Source of the DNA: Stomoxys calcitrans
Lineage: Eukaryota; Arthropoda; Insecta; Diptera; Muscidae
Reading direction: 5' to 3'
DNA: 64,000 bases
Assembly (NCBI RefSeq): GCF_963082655.1
Contig: NC_081553.1
Coordinates: 191,335,732 to 191,399,731 of the forward strand
Shown here: in pieces, positions 1 to 9,504 of the stretch
How the letters are laid out: the number at the start of each line of letters is the position of its first letter
How positions within the stretch are numbered: the first letter of the stretch is position 1
The notes under the pieces: model-generated
Seen by the model: only the letters and a program-made list of their open reading frames with translations
Told to the model about the DNA's origin: nothing
Database searches by the model: none
Program-made: the position numbers and the translations under genes

Positions 1-734
1 ATGAGTGAGAGAGAGAGAGAGAGAAAGCGAACCACCATATGATTGTGAGCTGTCAGTTTACAAAAAGCCAGCCAAAAGGCACGATTATATCCATACACAC
101 ACTCACACATGTTTATGAGGACATGTCCAGGCGACACATAAATCTATTTTTATACCAACAAACAAATAAACACCACACCACATGCATGGACATGGAGTTT
201 GACAGGCATGCAGCGACAGAGGCGGCAGAGACGAGAGCTGGCAGGCAGTTATACACTTTAATACAGATTTTGATTTTATGACCCGACAGCAGGAAGAAAA
301 ATGTCATAAATAGTGGCTTGGTAGGCTCTGGCATAACATGCTGATACCCGATGACTGACTTCCTTGGAAGAGAACAACAATAATAATTCAGTACAGTGTA
401 GGGGCAGCCCCTAGTGGCGCTGCTGCTGCTGCGGCTGCTGTTTTAGCTTTGGGTTTTGTTTTGTTTTTGCTTTTGCTTTTGCTTTGTATTGTTGGTCATC
501 ATTTTGTCTCATCTCATCGCTCATAAATACTCATCATATTCTCTTGGCTGGCCCCAAGGGTCATTTGTCTTCGACAGCATTGTTTAGATTATGTTTGTGA
601 GGCTAAATCAATGTTTCCAGCCAGAGAAAGAAGCCAAGTCATGTCCAGCCATGGTCAGAGTTAAGCCCAACAACAGATTGGAGCAGGAAGCAGCCTATAG
701 CAAGTACGTGCATGCATGAAAGCACAAACTCACC

Positions 735-768
<34 letters not shown>

Positions 769-1869
769 ACATACATGCAGACGCGAAACACACCAACACA
801 TGTGAATATATGTATGAGCGACACGAAGGACATAAACCACATGTCCTGTCAACAAAACCAATACGCAATAAGAGACATTCACAAACACTCACACACACAC
901 ACACACATACATACATACACATGAGGCATATCAACAACCACTTAGTGTAATTGAAAAGAGAAATCCTCTGACATGCTAAAACATATTAAAAAAAAAAAAA
1001 AAAAACAAAAGTGTAACCAAAAACAAAAAAAAAAAAATGGCAACAACACATAAATGTGCAAATCCTGTCAAATAGTCGACGAATGAGAAAGACAGGGAGC
1101 CGCAGACACACACTCCGGCAGACAGAGATAAAGTCAAACGAAATCAAGCAAAAGTTTAAATTGCCTAAATCCCATAATCTCGGATTATAGTCTATTTTAA
1201 TGTCCAATTAAATTCTATGCCATTGGGAATTCCAATGAGCATTAGCACTCAGGCATAAACCACAACACCCGCAGGGGGCCACGCAATACTACCAGCCAAA
1301 ACAGCAGCAGTAGAGAGACATGACTGCCTTATTTGGCTGGCTGGATGACTTGGCAAATGGTATTGCCATGCAACACTCCACAAAACAGTTCATCATTGGG
1401 CTAGGGAATTTAAAAGTAGTTTATGTCAATGCTCCATAACAGATGGTTTTTTTTTTTTGCTTTCCTCCTTCTTCCTTATGGGGCCAGTAGTTGTAGTGAT
1501 TTTTCCATATCTTGTTAGGCGTTATCTGTCATAATTTTTATTTATTTGCCCCATATAAATGGATGGGAATGGTTCGGCATGGAATGAATTTATTAATCTC
1601 GGAATTGGCTTGAATTCCTCATGGGCAGAGGAACTTGTTGAGCACACAGAGCATAACGGAAAGTATCTTGTGTGCGTGTGTGTGTGTGTAACGAAATGTA
1701 TGCATAAGCATAAATTTTTGTGATTGCAGCTCATGCGACTTTTATGGTTTTCCAATCACTTTATTGAGTCATTTAGACACTTAGAGGGAACAAGATTTAC
1801 TTAGCAGCTTCAATGAAGGCGGGCAATAGCATTAACTGCTGATTCTATACAGAGAATTGACATATTAAA
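1..1869. other. Unique non-coding DNA rich in simple repeats
   Basis: No coding frame with a plausible protein is visible; the open frames here are artefacts of CA/GT runs (Cys/Val or His/Thr runs). The stretch holds a GA run near its first 25 bases, a GCT/GCG-rich patch near 420-440, two CA runs, two poly-A runs near 988-1006 and 1025-1037, a poly-T near 1447-1458 and a GT run near 1672-1689. The texture resembles introns or intergenic DNA of flies. No transposon ends were recognised. Confidence 0.6.
738..769. repeat. (CA)n microsatellite
   Basis: About sixteen uninterrupted CA units. A second, shorter CA run lies at about 889-908 and is followed by ATAC repeats. Confidence 0.95.
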
Positions 1870-2115
1870 ATTCTTCTGCGTTCAAGGGACCAAACCCTTG
1901 GTATTACGTGTCTTGTCAAACCCGGCACGGCAAGTTATGCAACACCAAAGACTTACAGACCTATAGGCCTTAAGTCCTTTCTATTCAAAACCTTAGAACA
2001 CATTGGGGTGCCATGATTAGGAATAGGACATCTAGCGAACTGCTCCAATACAATCAGTATGCCCATAACAAGGGAAGGTCAAAAACGAAGAATCCTTCGA
2101 TGCCAAATTGAAACA
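1870..2115 (+). pseudogene. LOA/jockey-like LINE reverse transcriptase fragment
   Basis: Conceptual translation of about 1925-2000 gives a recognisable RT palm-region block with TPKTYRPIGLKSFLFKTLE, the conserved YRPI.L.SF..KTLE signature of jockey/LOA-type non-LTR retrotransposons (family knowledge). Downstream, weaker matches continue across frame breaks to about 2115. It lacks start, stop and catalytic YADD, so it is a dead fragment of an enzyme that would copy its own RNA into DNA at a nicked target. It is followed by about 165 bases I cannot assign and then a SINE-B scrap. The exact clade is an inference from motif style. Confidence 0.6.
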
Positions 2116-2281
2116 CAATATGCGGACCGACCCACTGATCCAATCCTTAGACCAGTACCTGGTGGGTTGGTTCCTAAGAGACTGGATATACCCATGACAA
2201 AAATATAAGGGAGAAGGTGGCATAGGACACACCACGGAGGTGCATTTTGTCACCACCTTTATGGGTGACCACTATAAATCC

Positions 2282-2313
2282 TGTCACGGTATAGCTGTGA
2301 GCCCCACACAGAC
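2282..2313 (+). repeat. SINE-B 5' scrap
   Basis: About 30 bases match the start of the SINE-B family (cacgggatagctatgagc-like) seen at 2921, 15636 and 18487. It is cut off shortly before the SINE-A copy that follows. Confidence 0.5.
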
Positions 2314-2346
2314 ATGGAAATGCAAATTGGCCGATGGCATGCCAAT

Positions 2347-2647
2347 GCAAATGCAAATTTGGCCATAAACAATTCATTAGGGAACAGGGGCAACCTTCTC
2401 ACATATCAATGAGTGCTGTCCGATTCGAGTTTTTAAGCTCAATGATAAGGGACCTCCTTCTTATAGCCAAGTCCAAACGGCGTGCCTCAGTGCAACACCT
2501 CTTTGGGGAGAAGTTTTTGCATGGCAAAGTACCTCACAAAAGTCAATAGCAATAGGATGGCCTATCCACCGCTGGAAAATTTTGTTCTTGCCAGAATTCG
2601 AACCCAGACGTTCAGCGTCATAGGCGAACATACTAACCACGCCAGCG
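2347..2647 (-). mobile_element. SINE-A copy 1 (tRNA-derived, minus)
   Basis: Diverged copy of the roughly 318-bp SINE-A. Reading the minus strand, the tRNA-like head with a B-box-like block (GGTTCGAATTC near 2595-2605) is followed by the ccaccgctg-like linker, the GCGGCACGC-like body and the 3' end ggaatgttcatgggcaaa-like near 2350-2385. The head's first bases are lost where it meets the partial head at 2650. RNA polymerase III would transcribe an intact copy, and LINE machinery would mobilise it (family knowledge). Confidence 0.8.
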
Positions 2648-2649
2648 TT

Positions 2650-2759
2650 AGGAGGGTATAATCGCTGCTGAAAAATTATCAGATATTTTCGTCAGGATTC
2701 GAACCCTGGCATTCAGTGTCATAGGAGGACTTGCTAGCCTCTGCGCTTCGGTGGCCTCC
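2650..2759 (-). mobile_element. SINE-A extra head (tandem partner of copy 1)
   Basis: A second tRNA-like head of SINE-A, same orientation and directly upstream (on the minus strand) of copy 1. It has the terminal ggtggcctcc, box-A-like tagcctctgcgcttcgg reverse complement and box-B ggattcgaaccctgg reverse complement. It stops about 20 bases after the gctgctgaaaa linker. The two B boxes are about 102 bases apart. This resembles the head multimer at 48282-48875. Confidence 0.75.
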
Positions 2760-2794
2760 GAGATCTAGGCTAGACCTAGGGGTCTCAAGGCTAA

Positions 2795-2932
2795 TCCAAA
2801 GAAGATAAGCATTCAGGTGTGTACTGAAAAGGCTCACAAATGTTGAGCACTATGAAGACGGGCCGTGAGATCAAAATGGGGCCTGAATCCGAGGATATGT
2901 CACTGGCTCTATGGTCCCGGCCGATACGGGAT
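2795..2932 (+). pseudogene. LOA-like LINE RT C-terminal scrap
   Basis: Broken reading frames give a match in style to the RT thumb region (AHKC, then KWGLNPR and HWLYGP), the same region that reads EKKIVHWLYRDVIRPILS in the copy at 55031-55100. It is cut by the SINE-B that begins at 2921. No function remains. Confidence 0.5.
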
Positions 2933-3330
2933 AACTATGAGCGCCACAGAGGCTGAAACTTTGAGCTCCGACTTGCGTGGTGCCCACCCACAGGTTGCGG
3001 ATGGTGGAAAGCTCCGTTTTTATGCGCAGTAGCTGAAAATGCGGCCGCAGGCAGTCAGCGATTTTCGTGAGGAGAGTCTCAGTGAGGAGTCAGGTGGCAC
3101 TGGCTCTTAATTAAATACTGAGTGCCAATGATACTCGAGATGAGAAGGCGAGTTATTGGCGCCTTGAAATAACCAATGGCCAACATCAGCGTCTGTTCCC
3201 AGGTTGGGGGCGGCTGGCGGCGAGCGTCGGATCTTGGAGCAAGCGGCTCACCACAACGAGGGATACGTGTGCAATACCACAAAACCCATGCGGTTGTGGC
3301 GCTGGGCCAGTAACTCGCCCCCGAAAAACT
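2921..3330 (+). mobile_element. SINE-B copy 1
   Basis: Member of a dispersed repeat found also at 15636-16470 and 18487-18814. Shared landmarks in order are cgggataactatgagc, ccacaggttgcggat, a gtagctg block, gagagtctcagt, aaatactgagtgcc, ggcgagttattggcgcc and aataaccaatggcca. The standard 3' end (ccagcggcgatcggtcc ... accagaacgagcttgct ... CAACAACAA) is degraded here. I see no clear pol III boxes; the CAA-type tail in the other copies suggests a SINE or a truncated non-LTR element. Confidence 0.65.
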
Positions 3331-3394
3331 GAGAACTACTATGAGAAACAAAGGAATAGTAAAAACGACTAACTATACTATAGCTGCCATAACA

Positions 3395-4165
3395 CGAGGC
3401 ATGAATTTGGGTGTGGATTTGTGGTTAGTCGGGGACTGAAACACCTTGTCTCCAGCTTTACTCCGGTGAATGAGAGGCTAGCCATAATTCGCATAAAAGC
3501 CAAATTCTTCAACCTCAGCCTTATTTGTGCCCATGCCCCGACGGAAGAACAAAGACGAGCAGACCAAGGATATTTTCTACGAGCGCCTAGAGAGAGAATA
3601 TGACCGCTGCCCCGCCCATGATATTAAAATCGTTCTGGGAGATTTTAATGCGAAAATAGGGAAGGAAGACATCTTTGGTCCAACAGTCGGAAAGTTTAGC
3701 CTCCACGAAATAACGTCCAGTAATGGGTTGAGGCTGATAGATTTCGCCGCGGCAAAAAACATGGTAGTTAGTAGCACCAGATTTCAACATAAAAATATTC
3801 ACAAAGCCACATGGCTGTCACTCGATCGAAACCACGAGAAACCAAATTGATCACGTTGTGATAGATGGAAGGCATTCATCAAGGGTGTAGATGTACGAGC
3901 AATCCCTGGAGCGAGTATAGATTCGGATCATTACCTCGTTGCAGCAAAGGTTCGCACTCGTTTGAACATGGCGAGAAAAGTACGATCTGACACTGTATGG
4001 AAGCTGGACATTGAAAAGCTGCAAGCACAACAAATGGCAGCGGCATACTCCACTCGACTGACCCAACTGCTTGATGAAAGCACTCCTTGTTCCGATGGTA
4101 TAATGGCGCAGTGGCAAACTATTGCCCACTCTATGGAAAATGCCACGAAATCCGTACTTGGGTAA
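3395..4165 (+). pseudogene. APE-type endonuclease domain of RTE-like LINE
   Basis: In intact elements this domain nicks target DNA to prime reverse transcription. Visible motifs in order: LICAHAPTEEQ near 3515-3548; DIKIVLGDFNAKIGKED near 3622-3670 (the GDFNAK motif carries catalytic Asp and Asn); IHKATW near 3800; NQIDHVVIDGRH near 3845-3880; and SDHYLVAAKVRTR near 3925-3960 (catalytic SDH). At least three frameshifts (near 3553, 3838 and 3880) break the frame. The 67-codon frame 3962-4165 is the tail of this domain. No complete start is present. Confidence 0.8.
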
Positions 4166-4543
4166 CGGAAGTCTTTTCCAAGAAACCCATGGTATTACCA
4201 CGAATTTCGAGATGCTACTGAATCCAAGAAAGCGGCATACAGAGCAACCCTGTAATCAGCATCAATGCGCCAGATGAAGAAAAGTTATCGGGAGAAGAAG
4301 AGAGAGAAGAAACATCTATTCCACAGAAAGCAATGGGAAATGGAAAGACTTGAGTGTGAGCAAAAAGAGATGTTCAGGAGTCAGAATGAAGTCTGAAAAT
4401 TATATCAAAGAACCAAATACCTAACCGATGGCTTTGGTACAGGCCCATTCTCCATCAATAACAAAGAAAGAACTCTGATAACTGATACAGATAGCGTGTT
4501 GATGATATGGAAAAAACATTTACCCCAGTTGCTAGTGTCCGAC
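4166..4543 (+). pseudogene. LINE endonuclease-RT linker, frameshifted
   Basis: Lys/Glu/Arg-rich linker remnants are readable only across several frames (RQMKKSY-like and KREEK-like stretches near 4265-4320; SFSINNKER-like near 4450). Position between the endonuclease and the KNNKAAGADG block makes it the linker. It is interrupted at 4544 by a SINE-A. Confidence 0.6.
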
Positions 4544-4861
4544 GAGGCCACCGTAGCGCAGAGTTTGGCATATCCGCCTATGACGCTGAACGCCTAGGTT
4601 CGAATCCTAGCGAGACCATCAGAAATATTTTTCAGCGGTGGTTTTCCCCTCCTAATGCTGGCAACATTTGTGAGGTACTATGCCATGTAAAACTTCTTTC
4701 GAAAGAGGTGTCGCACTGCGGCACACCGTTCAGATTTGGCTTTAAAAAGGAGGCCTCTTGTCATTGAGCTTAAAACTTGAATCGGACTGCACTCATTGAT
4801 ATATGAGAAGCTTGAACCTGTTCCTTAGTGGAATGTTCATAGGCAAAATTTGCAATTTTGT
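4544..4861 (+). mobile_element. SINE-A copy 2, full length with TSD
   Basis: A 318-bp SINE-A inserted into the RTE-like LINE. The duplicated target is tagtgtccgac at 4533-4543 and tagtttccgac at 4862-4872 (10 of 11 match). The head carries a box-A match (TAGCGCAGAG near 4554) and box B (GGTTCGAATCC near 4597). The body contains the GCGGCACACCGTTC block and the 3' end GGAATGTTCATAGGCAAA. Removing the element restores the LINE reading frame across the site, which proves insertion after the LINE. Confidence 0.92.
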
Positions 4862-5800
4862 TAGTTTCCGACGTTGACGGCGAAGAGGATACCGCAGAAC
4901 CAAATTCTGATGTTGGTATAGAGTGTTTATCTCCTAGTGAGAATTAGGTCCAAGAAGCAGTGAGCCGACTAAAGAACAACAAAGCAGCGGGAGCCGACGG
5001 GTTACCCGCTGAACTATTTAAGACCGGAGGCGACAGGCTGATAACGCGTATGCATCAGCTTTGCTGCGCGATCTGTCTAAAAGAAACCAGGTTTCACACA
5101 AGGAGACAGCCTATCGTGCGATCTCTTTAATATCCTGTTGGAGAAGATTATACGAGATGAAGATGTGAATAGATATGGCACACTATGCCGACGACATCGA
5201 CATCGAGTCAGTAACTTTATCTACCTCGGCACCGCCGTAACCGAAACGAACGACACCAGTTTTGAGATAAAGCGAAGAATAAAACTGGCAAACTGATGCA
5301 TCTTTGGATTAACTAAGCGGTTTAGAAACAAGGCCATCACTTGACAGACAAGACACTGGTACTACCCATGTTGTTTTATGGTTCTGAGACATGCGTACTT
5401 GCGAAAGAAGACGAGGCAGTGCATGGAGTGTTTGAGAGAAAGATCCTTCGTAAAATTTGTGTACCAGTTTGCATTGATGTAGAGTATCGACGTCGTATGA
5501 ACCACAAATTGTATGAGCTGTTTGGCGACGTTAGCATAGTTAGCAACTTATCAAAATACAAAAATTGCGTAGGCTAGGTAATGTTGTCAGAATGAATGAA
5601 GAAGCGCCAGCGATGAAATCTCTCTTGAAGGCGATTACAATGGTACACGCAAACCGGGACGGTCAAAAGCCCGATGGAAAGATCAAATGTTGGAAGACAC
5701 CTCGAAACTTGGTGTCATAGATTATAGAAGGAGCACTGAAGATGGAGGCGCTTGGCTATTCTAAGTTCGGCTAATGGGACAAAGTTTCTGTCATAGCCAA
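4862..5800 (+). pseudogene. Reverse transcriptase remnant of RTE-like LINE copy 1
   Basis: Begins with the linker end, then SRLKNNKAAGADGLPAELFK near 4960-5020, a typical RT-1 block. Most of the palm is deleted: at about 5085 the frame jumps to the DSLSCDLFNILLE region, and at about 5188 from RYGTL into YADDIDI and then directly to SNFIYLGTAVTE. The downstream part matches the C-terminal block seen better in copy 2 (LFYGSETCVL, VFERKILRKI, and a KPGRSKARWKDQM-like block across shifts). Not functional. Confidence 0.75.
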
Positions 5801-5812
5801 TTAAAGTAAAGT

Positions 5813-7000
5813 AAGTGTCTTCCATGAGTGGTTGGTCTTACGCCTGTTCTGAATGTGCTGTTCTGGATATACCTGCAGAAAGTCTTTGTTGAGACAATCC
5901 GTAAAAACATCGACTGCGGATTTCAGTCCCCTTGCGTCCTTGACACCGGCCCTAGCTTTTGCATATGGTGCCTCAACTTCTTCCAGTTGGTCATTCTCGA
6001 ATATGAGTATGGTTTCCTACGTCCTCTGGCTTGAATTACCACCATCTTTCTAGGAAGGTGTTTCGTGGTATTTTCGTTTTGAGTATGCTGTCTTAGTTAA
6101 CATTCCGGGGTCAAGCCGAATACTGTTTGGACTTTTGCTTTTATTCGGGCATCACACTTTTCATGCTAGGTAAGCTGTATGTTTCTGATATTAGATCCTA
6201 TCATCTTCATGAGGTATCTTGAGATGTATAAATCTCTATAATGTCGCATCATCAGACCTATTTTTTGAACTCATTGAAATCGAAATGGAGAACATACCAG
6301 TTATGTTGTCAATTCACATCCATCAAGGTCAAGTTGTTGTTGAGTTGCACATTCATTCCTGAGCTAGCCTGCTGTGTAATATTCCCATTCGCCAATTCAT
6401 TTGACCAAAGAAAAATTGTTTCATCAACTTCCCAAATAGTTTCATCAAATGTTGTTTCAAACAACATCTACAACTTCTATTTGAGACAATTAATCAATCT
6501 AACCAAACAACTACTCGCCAACTAACCCATGCCCCAGAAAGATGGTAGTCTGTGAAAGATGGTTAGACTTCAATGCTGCATTTGATTATCTTCTATTTTA
6601 CATTTCGTAATAAATTCTTTCTCAACACTCACAAAAATGCAGACAGCTGGTATTTAGAGATTCCCAACTAACAGTTCATCATCATCATCATCATCATCCA
6701 TTCATCCATTTGTTAGATATGGACCATATTCTAGACTACTGCCAATGCTTTCTTCAATTCATCAATCATTGAATCGTTTATTTCTGGCTCCTTTGCCTTT
6801 CGTTTAGTTTTTGCATGGGATTAGTGATAAACTTGATGGCAATAGACAGAGAGACAGTTGAAAAGTTCATCACCAATGCTCATATGGAGCAGTTGGATGT
6901 CTGACGGATTACGAGATCTGACCAAATCCAAATCCTGTTTCTTTTCAAAACTTTGTTGCAGGCAAACATCTTCTTTTTCAAGTATATCCGGGACTCGATA
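5813..7000. other. Unassigned AT-rich stretch
   Basis: No recognisable protein or transposon end. It holds a TCA/CAT run (catcatcatcatcatcatc) near 6678-6698 and otherwise unique AT-rich sequence. Open frames here are short and have no recognisable domain. Confidence 0.5.
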
Positions 7001-7364
7001 TAAAAGTCAGCCTGTTTTTAAATAGTTTATAAGTGGCATGGGCGTAGGTATGGGGAAATAACAATTCATATCGCTTGGAAACTTTCTCTAGTAAAAACCA
7101 GCCATTGGCTCTTGGGCATAGACCAGAAATGCTCCAAAGTTTTGTCATCTTTGTTTCATGGCCTCCATACAGCATATGGAGCATATAAAAGTCAGCCTGT
7201 TTCGAAATAGTTTATAAGTAGCATAGGCGTAGGTATGGGGAAGTTACTTTTAATTCCTATCGCTGGGAACTTTCTTTCATTAAAGGTGGCCATTGGCTAT
7301 TAGGCATAGACCTGATATGTTCCAAAGTTTTGTCATAATGTCATGTCCTCCATACAGCATCTCG
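7001..7364. repeat. 185-bp tandem duplication
   Basis: Two diverged head-to-tail copies (7001-7185 and 7186-about 7364), both starting taaaagtcagcctgttt and sharing gcgtaggtatggggaa, ccattggct and gttttgtcat blocks. Function unknown. It abuts the F element on its right. Confidence 0.85.
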
Positions 7365-7367
7365 ATG

Positions 7368-8551
7368 TTCTGAGTAGATCTGGCCATGTCCGTCCGTCTG
7401 TCGTGATAGCGGTCGAACGCGGTCGACATAGTATTGATGTAGTTCGTTGGGGATTGCAAATGGATGATATCGGTTCAGATTTAGATATAGCTCCCATATA
7501 AACCGATCTCCCGATTTGACTTCTTGAGCCCTGACAAGTGGCTATTTTTATCCGATTTGGCTGAAATTTTGCATGTAGAGTTCTGTTATGACTTCCAACA
7601 ACTATGTTAAGTATGGTAAGAATTGGTCTATAACCTGATATAGCTCCCATATAAACCGATCTCCCGATTTGACTTCTTGAGCCCTGACAAGTGGCTATTT
7701 TTATACGATTTGGCTGAAATTTTGCATGTAGAGTTCTGTTATGACTACCAACAACTGTGCCAAGTAAGGTTCAAATCGGTCTATAACCTGATATAGCTCC
7801 CATATAAACCGATCTCCCGATTTGATGTCTTGAGCCCCTACAAGCCGCAATTTTTGTCCGATTCGGCTGAAATTTTGCATGTAGTGTTTTTTTATGACTT
7901 CCAACAACTGTGCCAAGTAAGGTTCAAATCGGTCTATAACCTGATATAGCTCCCATGTAAACCGATCTCCCGATTTGATTACTTGAGCCCCTACAAGCCG
8001 CAATTCATCTCCGATTTGGCTGAAATTGAGCATGTAGTGTTTTATTATGACTTCCAACAACTGTGCCAAGTACAATCGAAATCGGTCTATAACCTGATAT
8101 AGCTCCCATATAAACCGATCTCCCGATTTGATTTCTTGAGCCCTTACAAGCCGCAATTCATCTCCGATTTGGCTGAAATTAAGCATGTAGTGTTTTATTA
8201 TGACTTCCAATAACTGTGCCAAGTAAGGTCCAAATCGGTCTATAACCTGATATAGCTCCCATGTAAACCGATCTCCCGATTTGGCTCCTTGAGCCCCTAC
8301 AAGCCGCAATTTTTATCCGATTCGGTGTTCTGTTACAATTTCCAACACAACCAGCTCACATGTTAACCGGTCTCTCGATCATCCTTGTTCGGTTCCTAGA
8401 AGCTTTAATTTTTGCTGATTTGACAGAAGTTAATTATGTAGAGTAAAATTTTGCCCTTCAACAAAATTTATTTTATATACATTTTCAGCAGAATGCATGG
8501 TAGCGGGTTCCCAAGATTCGGCCCGACCGAAGTAAACACGCTTTTACTTGT
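7368..8551 (-). mobile_element. Element F copy 1 with 153-bp array
   Basis: Complete-looking F element on the minus strand. The inner end at left contains ctggccatgtccgtccgtc; the outer end at right contains aagattcggcccgaccga then cacgcttttacttg. Between them lie tandem units whose landmark taacctgatatagctcc recurs at 7631, 7784, 7937, 8090 and 8243, i.e. exactly 153 bp apart. Because 153 is divisible by three, an open frame of 202 codons runs through the array on the minus strand with a 51-residue repeat; I regard it as non-coding. Such dispersed repeats are common in muscid flies (recollection). Confidence 0.8.
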
Positions 8552-9504
8552 ATCCTTTTTACGCTATTTAGATGTCCAAGGTCTTACTGACCTCCTGCCT
8601 ATACTTCCTCAATATTCGCCACTTCTAGATGCGGTATGGATCTTCAAATAGTATCTTTTTTTCCAAAGTCCCTTGTCCATGTTCTTAGTTCGTTAGCTGG
8701 TGTTGTGAGGAATGGCTTCACGTTCCCCAAGTTTATTTTTGAGAAGCCTACTTTCCTTACAACCAGGTCGACCGCTCATTAATTTCTTCTCATTCCGTTA
8801 TGAATTGAAACTAGCAAAATGCGTATGCTATCATATGTAGCGTAAGCACTGATCTCTCTCTCTCTCTCTCCTTCATTCTTTTTCTCTCCCCCTCTATTTC
8901 AATCATCCCGCTCTCTCGTTCTCTCTCTCCCTCTTTTGCAGTCCAGCAGGGTTGGTGACTTTCCCCTAGATGTTACTGCCTATGTAACCATTTGAAAATT
9001 CATCATAGAGATGTGCACGTGAGTGATTTTTCAATTACGTTCACGTACGCTCACGTACGCTCACGAGAAAACATTTTACGCGCGCAAGACTGTTTTATGT
9101 CGACTCATCAAGCATGCCTACGATACAAAAATTGTATTCATGCACTCAAGACTCGCGAAAAAATTACAACCAACGGGACACTCACGAGTCCCGAAACACG
9201 CACTATTCTCGAAACAATCAGAACGTAACAGTGTCAGTTATTAGCTACTAACCCATTGCCTTCGTGTTCTAGCCATTCACACGAGATCATCTTTACATCA
9301 CATATTACCAAAGTCACCCCACGCACGGCCAAGTTTCATGGACAATAATGGACACTATATTTCCCTGTGTCCCATTGGCAGAGCCACAGACTCCTTTTGT
9401 CCAGGCACCACCATCTTCCGGTGACACATTGTGTCAATCACATTAGAGAATTCTAAACTTGCATACAAGAGACAAGCAAGGGGGGGATAACTTCTCCAGC
9501 AAGC
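8552..9504. other. Unique DNA with CT-rich tract and CACGT cluster
   Basis: A CT-rich low-complexity tract spans about 8850-8938. A palindromic E box CACGTG lies at 9016-9021, with two CACGTA sites at 9042 and 9052 inside a 10-bp repeat (tcacgtacgc twice). A run of seven G lies near 9481-9486. No coding frame is convincing. Confidence 0.5.

Larger units (their letters stand above)
3340..5812 (+). mobile_element. RTE-like LINE copy 1, decayed, split by SINE-A
   Basis: A non-LTR retrotransposon with an APE-type endonuclease part (about 3395-4165), a charged linker (to 4543), and RT remnants (4862-5800). It ends in ATTAAAGTAAAGTAA, which matches the 3' end of copy 2 (30436), so the 3' boundary is well supported. 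The RT core is largely deleted. Proteins of this kind are often labelled craniofacial development protein 2-like in insect annotations (recollection). The C-terminal block LRWLGH, preserved in copy 2, and the short microsatellite-like tail suggest the RTE/BovB group. Confidence 0.75.

Noticed and set aside
695..937. Cys/Val- and His/Thr-rich frames over CA/GT runs
   Set aside because: Both strands are open only because dinucleotide repeats lack stops; no start context, domain or unique composition.
7701..8309. 202-codon minus-strand frame with a 51-residue repeat
   Set aside because: It lies wholly inside the F array; 153 is divisible by three, so any stop-free frame in one unit extends through all. 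Other copies of the unit do not keep the frame, and the 'protein' has no domain.
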